In this document: piece by piece, positions 34,584-43,824 of the stretch
Numbering within the stretch: the stretch's first letter is position 1
How the letters are laid out: the number at the start of each line of letters is the position of its first letter
Source: Bordetella ansorpii
Lineage (GTDB): Bacteria; Pseudomonadota; Gammaproteobacteria; Burkholderiales; Burkholderiaceae_B
Reading direction: 5' to 3'
Length of the DNA stretch: 64,000 nt
NCBI RefSeq assembly: GCF_900078705.1
Contig: NZ_FKIF01000006.1
Span: 434,001 to 498,000 of the forward strand
The notes under the pieces: generated by a model
The model's input: the letters and a program-made list of their open reading frames with translations, nothing else
What the model was told of the DNA's origin: nothing
Database searches by the model: none
Program-made: the position numbers and the translations under genes

Positions 34584-37029
34584 AACGTTTCTCCAGTTGC
34601 TCGGCCGCGCGCTTGACGCGCGCCTGCCAGGTCTCGGTGCTCAGTTGGCCCCGCAGGCTCTCCGTCCACAGCGGAAACGACAGGGGCGTCAACGCGCGCG
34701 GCGCGCACAGCGCCAGCGCGCGTGCCTGGCAGTCCCGCAACGCGGCCAGCAGGCGCGGCGCCTCCAGTTGCAGCTCGAACACCTCCCGTTCCGCCTGCGC
34801 CAGCAGCAAGTGGCCCGGATCGTAGCGGCGCAGCACGTCGTACAGCAGGCCGCTGGACGCCTGCACCTGGCGCAGCGACTTCACCTCGCGGCCCGGCATC
34901 GACGGCACCAGCAGGCCGGCCACGCGCGCGATCTCGCGGAACTGCCGGCGCGCCAGCTCGCCCAGGTTGACGCCCTCGCGCAGGTCGTCCTCCATGCCCT
35001 GCGGGTCCAGCAGCCGGCGCAGCAAGGCCTCGTCCAGTTCGGCGGGCTCGGCCAGCGTCAGCATCAGGCCGTAGTCGTTCACGGTGTACGAGAACGTGTT
35101 GGCCTGCATCCGCCCCCACCGCAACGCCATCACCGCGGCCATGCCTTCGTGCACGGCGCGGCCCGAGAATGGAAACAGGAACAGGTGCGTGCCGCGCCGC
35201 GTGACGATGCGTTCGGCCACCAGCCGGCCCGTATCGGGCAGCGCGCTGGCCTCGGCCTGGATGCGCAGCAAGGGCGCAACCGCGCGCATTTCGGGATGGC
35301 TGCCCGGGTGGGCATAAAGACCTTCCACCTCGCGCCCCAGTTGCGTGGACAAGGGCATGCGCCCACCCTGCCAGGTCGCCACCGGGCCATCGCCGCCTTT
35401 GGCGCGGCGCACGTAGGCCGTCATGCCTTCCAGCCTCACCAGTTGCAGCGTGCGGCCGGCGAACTGGAAGCGGTCGCCCGGCCGCAGCCGCGCGAGAAAG
35501 CCCTCTTCCACCGATCCCAGCCCGCCGCCGCGCAGATACTTCACCGACACGGAGCCGTCCGAGGTGATGGTGCCGATGGACAGCCGATGGCGCAGCGCGA
35601 TGCGGCGGTCGGGCACACGGTACACGCCGTCCTCGTCCCGCACCACGCGGCGGAACTCAGGATAGTTCGACAGCGCATTCCCGCCCTGCACGACGAAATC
35701 CAGGACGGCCTGCCAGGCGCCCTTTTCCAGCGCCGCATAAGCATGCGTGCCCCGCACCTCTTCGTACAGGGCATCGGCCTCGAAGCCCCCGCCCAGCGCC
35801 AGCGTGACGGCATGTTGCGCCAGCACGTCCAGGCTGCCGCGCGGCGGCGGGCGCGACTCGATCTCGCCACGCGCGATGGCCTGGCGGGCGGCGGCGTACT
35901 CGATCAATTCCAGCGCCTGCGCCGGCACGCAGATCACATGGCCGGATTCGCCGGGACGATGCCTGGCCCGGCCCGCGCGTTGCAGCAGGCGCGCCACCCC
36001 CTTGGGGCTGCCGATCTGCAACACCTGATCCACCGCGGGAAAATCCACGCCCAGGTCCAGGCTGGACGTGGCCACCACGCAGCGCACGCTGCCGTCCCGC
36101 AAGCCGTCCTCCACCGTGGCGCGCAGCTTCGGATCCAGCGAGCCATGATGCAGCGCCAGCGTGGCCAGGTCTTCCGGCCAGATCGATTCCAGCGCGCGAT
36201 GCCACAGCTCGGCCTGCGCGCGCGTATTGGTGAACAGCAGGCTGGCGCGCACCTGGAACAGGCGTTCGAACACGTCGGCCAGTTGCGACAGGCCCAGGTG
36301 CCCCGCCCACGGCAGCGCACGCCCGCCCCGCGGCATCAGCGTGGACACCGTGACCTTGCGCGGCGGCGCGCCGGACACCATGGCGGCCTCTTCCACCTGC
36401 GGCAGCAGCACCGCGCGCGCCTCGTCCAGGTTGCCCAGCGTGGCCGACAGGCCCCAGGTACGCGTATCCGGCGACAGGCGGCGCAGGCGCGCCAGGCACA
36501 GTTGCAGCAGCACGCCACGCTTGTTGCCCAGCAGTTCGTGCCACTCGTCGACCACGATGCAACGCAGCGCGCGAAACCGTTGCGAGGCATCCGCGTACGA
36601 CAGCAGCAAGGCCAGCGACTCGGGCGTGATCACCAGCACGTCGGCCTTGCCCTGCCGGGCCAGGCGCTTGTCGCGGGCGCTGGCGTCGCCGGTGCGCAAG
36701 GCCACCGTCCAGGGCACGCCCAGTTCCTGCACGGTTTGCGCCAGGGATTGCGTGGTGTCGGCCGCCAGGGCGCGCAAGGGCGTCACCCACAGCACGCGCG
36801 GCCCCTGCCCGGCCCCGGATACTGCCGTATCGAGATCCGACAGCGCCTGCAACACGGGACCGCCGAACGCAGCCAGCGTCTTGCCGCTGCCGGTCGGCGT
36901 ATGCAACAGGCCCGATTCGCCCGCCAGATAGCGCCGCCAGGTCTCGCGCTGGAACGGCGCGGCCTTCCACCCCCGGCCGGCAAACCAATCGGCCAGCGGC
37001 GCGTCCCAGCCGCGCTTGGGCGCCCTCAT
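34564..37029 (-). CDS. ligase-associated DEXH-box helicase (Lhr-Core)
   Basis: An 821-residue superfamily-2 helicase. Walker A TPTGSGKT lies near residues 44-51 and the DEXH-like motif is VDEWHELLGNKRG. SATLGN and the motif VI QRAGRARHRPGESG follow, then the Lhr winged-helix and beta-barrel regions. Lhr-Core enzymes are 3'-5' ssDNA-dependent ATPases that unwind RNA:DNA hybrids. The start at 37029 overlaps the ligase stop (ATGA); the longer frame to 37935 is the wrong phase of the ligase gene. Confidence 0.94.
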   Translation of the reverse strand: MRAPKRGWDAPLADWFAGRGWKAAPFQRETWRRYLAGESGLLHTPTGSGKTLAAFGGPVLQALSDLDTAVSGAGQGPRVLWVTPLRALAADTTQSLAQTVQELGVPWTVALRTGDASARDKRLARQGKADVLVITPESLALLLSYADASQRFRALRCIVVDEWHELLGNKRGVLLQLCLARLRRLSPDTRTWGLSATLGNLDEARAVLLPQVEEAAMVSGAPPRKVTVSTLMPRGGRALPWAGHLGLSQLADVFERLFQVRASLLFTNTRAQAELWHRALESIWPEDLATLALHHGSLDPKLRATVEDGLRDGSVRCVVATSSLDLGVDFPAVDQVLQIGSPKGVARLLQRAGRARHRPGESGHVICVPAQALELIEYAAARQAIARGEIESRPPPRGSLDVLAQHAVTLALGGGFEADALYEEVRGTHAYAALEKGAWQAVLDFVVQGGNALSNYPEFRRVVRDEDGVYRVPDRRIALRHRLSIGTITSDGSVSVKYLRGGGLGSVEEGFLARLRPGDRFQFAGRTLQLVRLEGMTAYVRRAKGGDGPVATWQGGRMPLSTQLGREVEGLYAHPGSHPEMRAVAPLLRIQAEASALPDTGRLVAERIVTRRGTHLFLFPFSGRAVHEGMAAVMALRWGRMQANTFSYTVNDYGLMLTLAEPAELDEALLRRLLDPQGMEDDLREGVNLGELARRQFREIARVAGLLVPSMPGREVKSLRQVQASSGLLYDVLRRYDPGHLLLAQAEREVFELQLEAPRLLAALRDCQARALALCAPRALTPLSFPLWTESLRGQLSTETWQARVKRAAEQLEKRYARIAG

Positions 37030-38630
37030 CGCGCCAGGGCCTTCAGGGCGTCGAGCCGGTCCGCCTCGGCCGCCGGCTTGTCGCGCCGCCAGCGCAGGAT
37101 GCGCGGAAACCGCACCGCCACGCCCGACTTGTGCCGCTTGGACAGGTTGACGCCCTCGAAACCCAGTTCGAAGACCTGCACGGGTTCGACCGAGCGCACC
37201 GGCCCGAAGCGCTCGCGCGTATGGGCGCGCAGCCAGCGGTCCAGTTCCAGGATCTCCTTGTCGTCCAGGCCCGAGTACGCCTTGGCGATGGGCACCAGCG
37301 CATCGTCCTGCCACACGCCGAAGGTGTAGTCGGTATACAGGGTGCTGCGCCGGCCATGGCCCGCCTGCGCATACAGCAGCACGGCGTCGATGGTCAGCGG
37401 ATCGACCTTCCACTTCCACCAGTCGCCGCGTCGCCGGCCGCTCTGATACGGCGAACTGGCCCGCTTGAGCATGAAGCCTTCCACGCCGCGCTCGCGCGAC
37501 TCCTCGCGCAACGATGCCGCCTCTTCCCATGACGCGGGCTTCACGGCGGGCGACAGGCACAGGCGCGGATCGGGATGCTGGGCCAGCAAGGCCTGCAACC
37601 GCGCGCGCCGCTCGGCCTGGGGCAGTTCGCGCAGGTCTTCGCCGCGCAGCTCCAGCAGGTCGTACGCCAGCATGCGCACGGGGGCTTCGGCCAGCCATTT
37701 CGGACCGGGCTTCAGGCGCTGGATGCGAGTCTGCAAGGCGGAGAAGGCCATCGGTCCAGTGCCGTTCTCTTCCCAGGCCAGCAATTCTCCGTCCAGCACG
37801 CAATCCACGTTCAGCGCCGCAGCCGCTGCCTCGACCTCGGGAAAGCGGCCGTCCAGCCGCTCTTCGCCGCGCGACCACAGCGCGACCTCGCCATGGCGGC
37901 GGATCAATTGCGCGCGGATGCCGTCCCACTTCCATTCCAATTGCCAGTCGCCGATGGGCCCGAGGCTGGCGGGATCATTCTCCAGCGGCGAGGCCAGGAA
38001 GAAAGGATAGGGCTGCTGCCTGTCGCCGGGCAATTCCTCGGCGCTCAGCAAGGCCAGAAGAAACGCCGGACTGGGCGTCCACGCCCCCAGCATGCGCTGC
38101 GCGATGCGCGCGATGGGCACACCCGACATCTCGGCCAGCGCCTGCTGCACCATGCGCTGCGACACGCCCACGCGCAATGCGCCCGTCAGCAGCTTGTTGA
38201 ACAAGAGGCGTTCGGCGAAAGGCAGGCCGCGCCATGCGGAGACGATCACCTCGCGGCGCTCGCCCTCGTCGCGGTTGGCCACCGGCACCAGGACTTCCTC
38301 GATCCAATCCGCCAGGCCGCGATCGGGCGCGGGGTGCTCGGGATCGGGCATCAGCAGCGCCAGCGTCTCGGCCAGGTCGCCCACTTGGTCGTAGCTGGCG
38401 TCCACCAGCCATGAGGGCGTCGCGGACGCCTCGGAAGCCCAGGCGCGCAGCTCACCCACGCCCGCGATCTTGCGCCGCGCGCTGGTGATCTTGCCGCCCG
38501 CCAGCAGATACAGCGCCCACACCGCGTCGCGCGGCGGCGCGTCGCGGAAATACGCCACCAGCGCCGCGCGCTTGTCCAGCGTGGCGGTGCTGCGGTCCAG
38601 CTCCTGGTACAAGGCGGCGAAACGCTTCAT
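37026..38630 (-). CDS. ATP-dependent DNA ligase (repair-operon type)
   Basis: A 534-residue ATP-dependent ligase. An N-terminal helical DNA-binding domain (1-200) precedes the adenylation domain with nucleophile Lys234 in EWKWDGIRAQ, then motifs DGELLAW, VEGFMLK and WWKWK. An OB-fold domain ends the protein. It seals nicks after processing by the co-encoded nuclease, helicase and phosphoesterase. Both ends overlap neighbouring genes by ATGA, showing tight translational coupling. This is an accessory repair ligase, distinct from NAD-dependent LigA. Confidence 0.94.
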   Translation of the reverse strand: MKRFAALYQELDRSTATLDKRAALVAYFRDAPPRDAVWALYLLAGGKITSARRKIAGVGELRAWASEASATPSWLVDASYDQVGDLAETLALLMPDPEHPAPDRGLADWIEEVLVPVANRDEGERREVIVSAWRGLPFAERLLFNKLLTGALRVGVSQRMVQQALAEMSGVPIARIAQRMLGAWTPSPAFLLALLSAEELPGDRQQPYPFFLASPLENDPASLGPIGDWQLEWKWDGIRAQLIRRHGEVALWSRGEERLDGRFPEVEAAAAALNVDCVLDGELLAWEENGTGPMAFSALQTRIQRLKPGPKWLAEAPVRMLAYDLLELRGEDLRELPQAERRARLQALLAQHPDPRLCLSPAVKPASWEEAASLREESRERGVEGFMLKRASSPYQSGRRRGDWWKWKVDPLTIDAVLLYAQAGHGRRSTLYTDYTFGVWQDDALVPIAKAYSGLDDKEILELDRWLRAHTRERFGPVRSVEPVQVFELGFEGVNLSKRHKSGVAVRFPRILRWRRDKPAAEADRLDALKALAR

Positions 38631-39619
38631 GACTCGGCCTGCTCCTGGTCGCCATACTGCGTGGCCAGCGTCTCGGCGGCCACCCCGCTGTCGTTCAGCA
38701 CGCGCACCAGCGCATGGGTATCGCCATGCGTGGCGATCACGCGCGAGGCGCCGGTGTCGCGGATGGTGCGCAGCAGGTCGGGCCAGTCGGCGTGATCCGA
38801 CACGATGAAGCCGCGGTCCATGTTGCGGCGGCGCCGGTTGCCGCGCAGCCGCATCCAGCCCGAGGCAAAGCCGTGCTGCGCGCGGCGAAAGCGCCGCAGC
38901 CAGGCGCTGCCGGCGGCCGAGGGCGGCGCCAGGATCAGCTCGCCCGCGAAGCCCGAGGGCACATCCCCGGCCTCGCTGACCAGGCGCGTATCCGCCATGG
39001 CGATGCCCGCCTGCCGGTATACGTCCACGCCCGCGGCGATGGCGCCGTGCAGATACACCGGCCGGTCGAGAAAGGGCTTCAGTTCCGCCAGCACGCGCTG
39101 CGCCTTGCCCAGCGCATAGCAATACAGGATGGCGGCCTCGCCGCGCGCGGCGCAGTGGTCACGCCACTGCGCGATGTCACGCGCGACGTCGGCGGCGCTG
39201 GGCCAGCGGTAGATGGGCAGGCCGAAGGTGGCTTCGGTGATGAAGGTGTCGCACGACACCACCTCGAACGGACTGCAGGTCGGATCGGGCTGGCGCTTGT
39301 AGTCGCCCGACACGACCCATACCTGCCCGCCGGCCTCGATGCGGATCTGCGCCGAGCCCAGCACATGCCCCGCCGGATGCAGCGACACGCGCGCATCGCC
39401 CAGCGTGAAGGCTTCGCCGTAGGCATGTACGCGGTAGTCTTGCTCGCCCAGCCGCCATTGCAGGATGGGCAGGCCCTCGGCGCTGGTGTGATAACACCCC
39501 ATGCCCGGCCGGGCGTGATCGCCGTGGCCGTGCGTGATGACCGCCCTCGCCACCGGGCGCCAGGGATCGATGTAGAACTGGCCCGCGGGGCAGTACAGGC
39601 CTTCGGGACGGAGTTGCAC
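38627..39619 (-). CDS. ligase-associated MBL-fold DNA exonuclease
   Basis: A 330-residue metallo-beta-lactamase-fold nuclease related to Artemis/SNM1. The metal motif THGHGDH (His30, His32, Asp34, His35), HPAGHVLGSAQI, SGDYKRQPDP and the C-terminal SDHADWPDLL are visible. It is predicted to trim DNA ends in the Lhr-Core repair pathway. It is the first gene of the operon and diverges from a GntR gene across 175 bp. No LexA box is apparent there. Confidence 0.93.
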   Translation of the reverse strand: MQLRPEGLYCPAGQFYIDPWRPVARAVITHGHGDHARPGMGCYHTSAEGLPILQWRLGEQDYRVHAYGEAFTLGDARVSLHPAGHVLGSAQIRIEAGGQVWVVSGDYKRQPDPTCSPFEVVSCDTFITEATFGLPIYRWPSAADVARDIAQWRDHCAARGEAAILYCYALGKAQRVLAELKPFLDRPVYLHGAIAAGVDVYRQAGIAMADTRLVSEAGDVPSGFAGELILAPPSAAGSAWLRRFRRAQHGFASGWMRLRGNRRRRNMDRGFIVSDHADWPDLLRTIRDTGASRVIATHGDTHALVRVLNDSGVAAETLATQYGDQEQAES

Positions 39620-39794
39620 GAGGTCGGATATGGCTGGCTCCTACGGCGGTCCGCCGCATCGCTACTATCGGGTTATACCCTGTCCAAGCAAGCCCCGTGC
39701 CTGTGCTGCTGAGCCGCCTGGCAGCCATGGGGATGCGCTCGATCCGCCTGGGCCTGCGATACCATACGAATGCCCTCTCCCCCTCCCTCGGCGC

Positions 39795-40673
39795 ATGGCC
39801 CAGACCCTGCAATCCCAGCTCGCGGCGGACATCCTCCAGCGCATCAATCACCAGGCCCTGCCGGTGGGCACGCGCCTGTCCGAACGCAGCCTGGCCGAGG
39901 CGTTGCGGGTCTCGCGCTCGCCCGTGCGCACGGCCCTGCGGCAGTTGGCCGGCCAGGCGCTGATCGATCCGCATCCCGAGGGCGGTTTCGTCGTGGGGAA
40001 AGGCGCATTGCAGGCGCGGCCCGAACAGGCGGCGGCGCCGTCGCCGGACGAGGCCATCTACCTGCGCATCGCGCAGGAGCGGCTGGATGGCGAGCTGCCC
40101 AACCGCGTGTCGGAGAACGAACTGATGCGCCGCTACGCCGTCACGCGCAGCCAACTGGCGGACATCCTGCGGCGCATCTCCCACGAAGGCTGGATGGCGC
40201 GGCTGCCGGGCCACGGCTGGGAATTCACCGAGGTCATGACGTCATCGGTGGCCTACGCACAGAGCTATCGCTACCGGCTCATGGTCGAACCGGCCGCCAT
40301 CCTGGAACCTGATTTCCAGGTGGACGTGGCGGGCCTGACGCAATGCCGGCACGAGCAGGAAGCACTGGTGAACGGCGGCATCGACACGGTGTCGCCCGCG
40401 CAGATATTCGACGCCAACACGCGACTGCACGAAATCATCGCGGCGTGCTCGGGCAATACGTTCATCCTGGACTCGCTGCGGCGCATCAACCGCGTCCGCC
40501 GCCTGATGGAGTATCGCAAGGCCGTGGACCGCCAGCAGTCCCTGCGGCGCTGCCAGGAGCACCTGGCACTGATCGACCTGCTCTTGGCGGGCAAGCGGGA
40601 GGCGGCGTCGAAGATGATGGGCAGCCACCTGCGGACGGCCGTGAAAGAGAAGCACGCGCAGCTCAGCGAATAG
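39795..40673 (+). CDS. GntR-family regulator with two winged-helix domains
   Basis: A 292-residue regulator. The first winged helix (about 5-68) has LSERSLAEALRVSRSPVRTALRQLAGQALI. A second helix-turn-helix-like domain (about 84-150) has SENELMRRYAVTRSQLADILRRISHEGWM. An FCD effector domain with metal-type residues (EPDFQ, RLHEIIAACSGN, HLALIDLLLAG) completes it. Usual FadR-type GntR proteins have one winged helix. The stop overlaps the convergent udgX-like gene end by 11 bp. It faces the repair operon, but its targets are unknown. Confidence 0.87.
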   Translation: MAQTLQSQLAADILQRINHQALPVGTRLSERSLAEALRVSRSPVRTALRQLAGQALIDPHPEGGFVVGKGALQARPEQAAAPSPDEAIYLRIAQERLDGELPNRVSENELMRRYAVTRSQLADILRRISHEGWMARLPGHGWEFTEVMTSSVAYAQSYRYRLMVEPAAILEPDFQVDVAGLTQCRHEQEALVNGGIDTVSPAQIFDANTRLHEIIAACSGNTFILDSLRRINRVRRLMEYRKAVDRQQSLRRCQEHLALIDLLLAGKREAASKMMGSHLRTAVKEKHAQLSE

Positions 40674-42171
40674 CCTTGGCGCCGGCATCAAATACCGCAC
40701 CTGCGGCGGCCGTTTCTTCGGAACGAGCCAGTTGCCACCCCTGCGCCAGCGTATCGGCGATCGCCTTCCGTACGTCATCACGCGCCTGGTCGTCCTGCAG
40801 CCTCAGCGCATAGGAGGGATGCCACGTGGCCAGCAACCACGCGTCGCCCACCCGCACCGGCTGATGCAGGGTTTGCTGCAAGCTTGCCCCGCGCCCCAGC
40901 ACCGCATTCAGTGCCGTCGCCCCCAGGGTGACGATGACCGCCGGCCGCACGCGCGAAAGCTCTTGATTCAGCCAATGCGAACACGCTTCGACTTCGCGTT
41001 GCGCAGGTGTCTTGTGCATGCGCCGCGTGCCGCGCGCGATCCATTTGAAATGCTTCACCGCATTGGTCAGGTACAGGCTATCGCGCGGGACGCCCGCGCG
41101 GCGCAAGGCCTCGTCCAGCACCTGCCCCGCCGGCCCGGCGAAGGCGCGTCCGGCCAGGTCTTCCTGGTCGCCCGGCTGCTCGCCGATCACCATCAGGCGC
41201 GCTGCATCCGGCCCCTCGCCCGCCACCGCCTGGGTGGCATGGCGCCACAATTCGCAGCGGCGGCATTGATCCAGCGAGGTCGGCGCGGCGCGCACAGGCT
41301 GCGCGGCCCCGGCATCCATGGCGATCGGCTTGCCGCGCATCTCGCCCACCGTGCCGGTCTGCCCCACGCGGCGGGCGCCGTTGCGGGCCTCGGCGATCAT
41401 GCCGGGAATCAGCGGCCCTTCGGGCAGGCCCTTCCAGAAGCGGACCGGCATGCGCTGCTGCAAAGCGGTTTCGTTCAGGCGGGCGGGATTGAAAATGCTT
41501 TTGTAGTAGACCAGCCACAGCGGTTCGATCTGGTCCCGCCGCGCCCCCGCGCGCATGGTGTCGGCATCGGGCGGCGTGCCGGTCAGATGCAACGCCCGTC
41601 CGTCCCACAATGCCGCGCCCTGCGGCGTGCCGATGCACCACGACGACGTGCCCATGCGTTTGGCGAAATGCCCGGCGGCGTAGGCCAGCACGTCGTGATC
41701 GGGCTCGTACCAGGACAGATACTCGGGCACGGCGTCGCCGTCGCGGCGATGGAAACGCACATAGGCGATCATGTCGTGCTTGGCGCGGCGCACCGCCTTG
41801 GCCATCCGGTTCAGTTGCGCGCCGTCCTCGTCGGCGGCCGAGGCCACGGCGCGGTCGCCCTGCTGCCAGCGCCACAGCACGCGGTACAGGAATGCCCAGC
41901 GGCGCGAGGACCGGAACAGCGCGGCATCGCGCAGCAACTCGGCCAGGTCCTTGGAAATGCGCACCTGCGGCACGGCGCCATGGCTTGGCGCAGGCTCGGC
42001 GACCCCGGCTTCGGCGGCCGCATGGTCCAACGTCATCTGGCCGGCGGCGTCGTTCGCCTGTTCCGTCCAGGTGATGGCATCGGGCGGCCATCCGGCGGCC
42101 AGGGCGTGCAGGGCTTGCCGGCGCCAATCCGCGTAGCCGCCTCGCACGACCAGCGCCGGCGCATCGTCCAT
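40663..42171 (-). CDS. udgX: DUF4130-UdgX fusion, uracil-DNA-binding glycosylase
   Basis: A 502-residue two-domain protein. Residues 1-270 form the DUF4130 region found beside radical-SAM repair proteins. Residues 295-480 are a UdgX uracil-DNA glycosylase: CRRC (303-306), motif GEQPGDQED (330-338), AVKHFKW, the R-loop RRMH with His386, and HPSYALR (451-457). In UdgX this His forms a covalent adduct with the abasic site after uracil removal. The R-loop differs slightly from the canonical KRRIH (TRRMH here). It lies 15 bp after the radical-SAM gene in an SOS-box operon. Confidence 0.92.
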   Translation of the reverse strand: MDDAPALVVRGGYADWRRQALHALAAGWPPDAITWTEQANDAAGQMTLDHAAAEAGVAEPAPSHGAVPQVRISKDLAELLRDAALFRSSRRWAFLYRVLWRWQQGDRAVASAADEDGAQLNRMAKAVRRAKHDMIAYVRFHRRDGDAVPEYLSWYEPDHDVLAYAAGHFAKRMGTSSWCIGTPQGAALWDGRALHLTGTPPDADTMRAGARRDQIEPLWLVYYKSIFNPARLNETALQQRMPVRFWKGLPEGPLIPGMIAEARNGARRVGQTGTVGEMRGKPIAMDAGAAQPVRAAPTSLDQCRRCELWRHATQAVAGEGPDAARLMVIGEQPGDQEDLAGRAFAGPAGQVLDEALRRAGVPRDSLYLTNAVKHFKWIARGTRRMHKTPAQREVEACSHWLNQELSRVRPAVIVTLGATALNAVLGRGASLQQTLHQPVRVGDAWLLATWHPSYALRLQDDQARDDVRKAIADTLAQGWQLARSEETAAAGAVFDAGAKAIR

Positions 42172-42186
42172 TTCCGCAGCCCCTTT

Positions 42187-43398
42187 CTACAGCAACGACA
42201 ACTGCTGCGGCGCGGGCGAAGGCGCCAACGCACGCCGCAATTGCTCGGATGGCGGTTCGGCCAAGCTGGGCCGGTAGTCTTGCGCCACGATGAAGCGCTT
42301 GACCTTCTCGATCGCGCAGCGCAGCAGGATCAGGTCTTGGTAGCGGATGGCGCGCAGGCGCCGCAGCTCGACCAAGCGCTGCGCATTGCGCATGCCGATG
42401 CCCGGCACCCGCGCGATCAGGCGCAGCGGCGCGCGGTTCAGGTCCACCGGGAACTCCTGGCGATTGGCCAGCGCCCACGCAAGTTTGGGATCGATATCCA
42501 AGGGAAGATCACCTTTGGTCTGGAACAGCTCTTCGGCCTGGAAGCCATAGCCGCGCATGAGGAAGTCGGCTTGATACAGCCGGTGTTCGCGCAGCAGCGG
42601 CGGGGCCTGCGCGGGCACGGACGACGGACTGTCGGGGATGGGACTGAAGGCCGAGTAATACACACGCTTGAGCTTGTACGCGCCGTACAGCGACTGCGAG
42701 GTCTGCAGGATGGTGCGGTCGTCGGCCAGGTCGGCGCCCACGATCATCTGCGTGCTTTGCCCGGCGGGCGCGCGCTTGCGCTTCTCTTCCTGGGCCACCT
42801 CTTGCGCCAGGCGGATCGTGCCCATGGCGCGCTTGATGGTGTGCACGCTTTTCTCGGGCGCCAATCGCTGCAGGCCGCTGTCGGTGGGCAATTCGATGTT
42901 CACGCTGAGGCGGTCCGCGTATTGGCCCGCCAGGTCGATCAGGCGCTGGTCGGCATCGGGAATCGTCTTCAGGTGGATGTAGCCGCGGAACAGGTGGTCT
43001 TCGCGCAGCGCGCGCGCCACCCGCACCAGTTGCTCCATGGTGTAGTCGGCGCTGCGGATGATGCCCGAGCTGAGGAACAGCCCGTCGATGTAGTTGCGGC
43101 GGTAGAAATCCAGCGTGAGGTCGACGACCTCGCGCGGCTGGAACCGCGCGCGCGGCACGTTGCTGGAGCGCCGGTTGACGCAATACTGGCAGTCGTACTG
43201 GCAGAAATTGGTCAGCAGGATCTTCAGCAACGAGACGCACCGGCCATCGGGCGTGAAGCTGTGGCAGATGCCCGCGCCCGTGCTGGCGCCCAAGCCCTCG
43301 CGCCCCCGCGAATCCCGCCTGGGCGCACCGCTGCTGGCGCAGGACGCGTCGTACTTCGCCGCATCGGCCAGGATCTCTAGCTTGGTTGACAGTTCCAT
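42187..43398 (-). CDS. putative DNA modification/repair radical SAM protein
   Basis: A 403-residue radical-SAM enzyme. The 4Fe-4S motif CQYDCQYC uses Cys66, Cys70 and Cys73. The N terminus KLEILADAAKYDASCASSG is characteristic of this UDG-linked family, which fixes the start at 43398. A helix-hairpin-helix near the C terminus (RVPGIGMRNAQRLVELRRL) suggests DNA binding. The reaction is unknown; linkage to DUF4130/UdgX implies DNA repair. A LexA box ends 9 bp before the ATG, leaving no room for a ribosome site. Confidence 0.92.
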   Translation of the reverse strand: MELSTKLEILADAAKYDASCASSGAPRRDSRGREGLGASTGAGICHSFTPDGRCVSLLKILLTNFCQYDCQYCVNRRSSNVPRARFQPREVVDLTLDFYRRNYIDGLFLSSGIIRSADYTMEQLVRVARALREDHLFRGYIHLKTIPDADQRLIDLAGQYADRLSVNIELPTDSGLQRLAPEKSVHTIKRAMGTIRLAQEVAQEEKRKRAPAGQSTQMIVGADLADDRTILQTSQSLYGAYKLKRVYYSAFSPIPDSPSSVPAQAPPLLREHRLYQADFLMRGYGFQAEELFQTKGDLPLDIDPKLAWALANRQEFPVDLNRAPLRLIARVPGIGMRNAQRLVELRRLRAIRYQDLILLRCAIEKVKRFIVAQDYRPSLAEPPSEQLRRALAPSPAPQQLSLL

Positions 43399-43406
43399 CG
43401 CACGAA

Positions 43407-43426
43407 TACTGTATATATATCCAGTA
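43407..43426 (-). promoter_or_regulatory. LexA (SOS) box
   Basis: TACTGTATATATATCCAGTA differs from the ideal E. coli-type SOS box (TACTGTATATATATACAGTA) by one base. It lies 9 bp upstream of the radical-SAM start codon and contains the AT-rich core that could serve as the -10 box. Binding of LexA would block the operon directly. Confidence 0.9.
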
Positions 43427-43500
43427 TTGTGCGGCGTTCGGCGGGCGGGGCAAGCGGACAGTCGTAACAGCCGATCGGGAGACAGACCGGCGGGGCGGCC

Positions 43501-43767
43501 TCAGCGCACGCGCTTCAGCGCGCGCGCCACCCGCGCGGCGCCGCCCGTACCGCTGGCGGCCCGGCCCACCAGGGCGGTGCCCGCCATCGAAAACAGCGCG
43601 CGCCGCAGCAGGGTCGTGCTGCGCAGGCCGGCTCGCATCAGGAACAGGCCCAGACCCAGCACGACCAGGTGTTCGCCGGGAAAGTCGGGCCGGCCGGCAT
43701 CGATGCGCTTCAGTCTGCTCAGGGTCGATCCGGTGTCATCGGAACGGGATACGGGATGGCTGCGCAT
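43501..43767 (-). CDS. small hypothetical membrane-associated protein
   Basis: An 88-residue basic protein with one or two hydrophobic stretches (LVVLGLGLFLMRAGL and ALFSMAGTALVG). The C terminus is Arg/Lys-rich. GAGG lies 7 nt before the ATG, supporting translation. I do not recognise a family. It stands alone between the SOS operon and a Bug gene, reading in the same direction as the SOS operon. Confidence 0.5.
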   Translation of the reverse strand: MRSHPVSRSDDTGSTLSRLKRIDAGRPDFPGEHLVVLGLGLFLMRAGLRSTTLLRRALFSMAGTALVGRAASGTGGAARVARALKRVR

Positions 43768-43824
43768 GCGGACCTCGCAGGGATGGATCGGACAGCCTTC
43801 TCAGCAAACCGCGTGCCGCCCCCT

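Noticed and set aside
34456-37329. 957-residue plus-strand open frame across the helicase and ligase genes
   Set aside because: It is antisense to a clearly homologous helicase/ligase operon; its Arg/Gln/His-rich composition is typical of a high-GC shadow frame.
40732-43380. 882-residue plus-strand open frame
   Set aside because: Antisense to the UdgX and radical-SAM genes, both with intact catalytic motifs.
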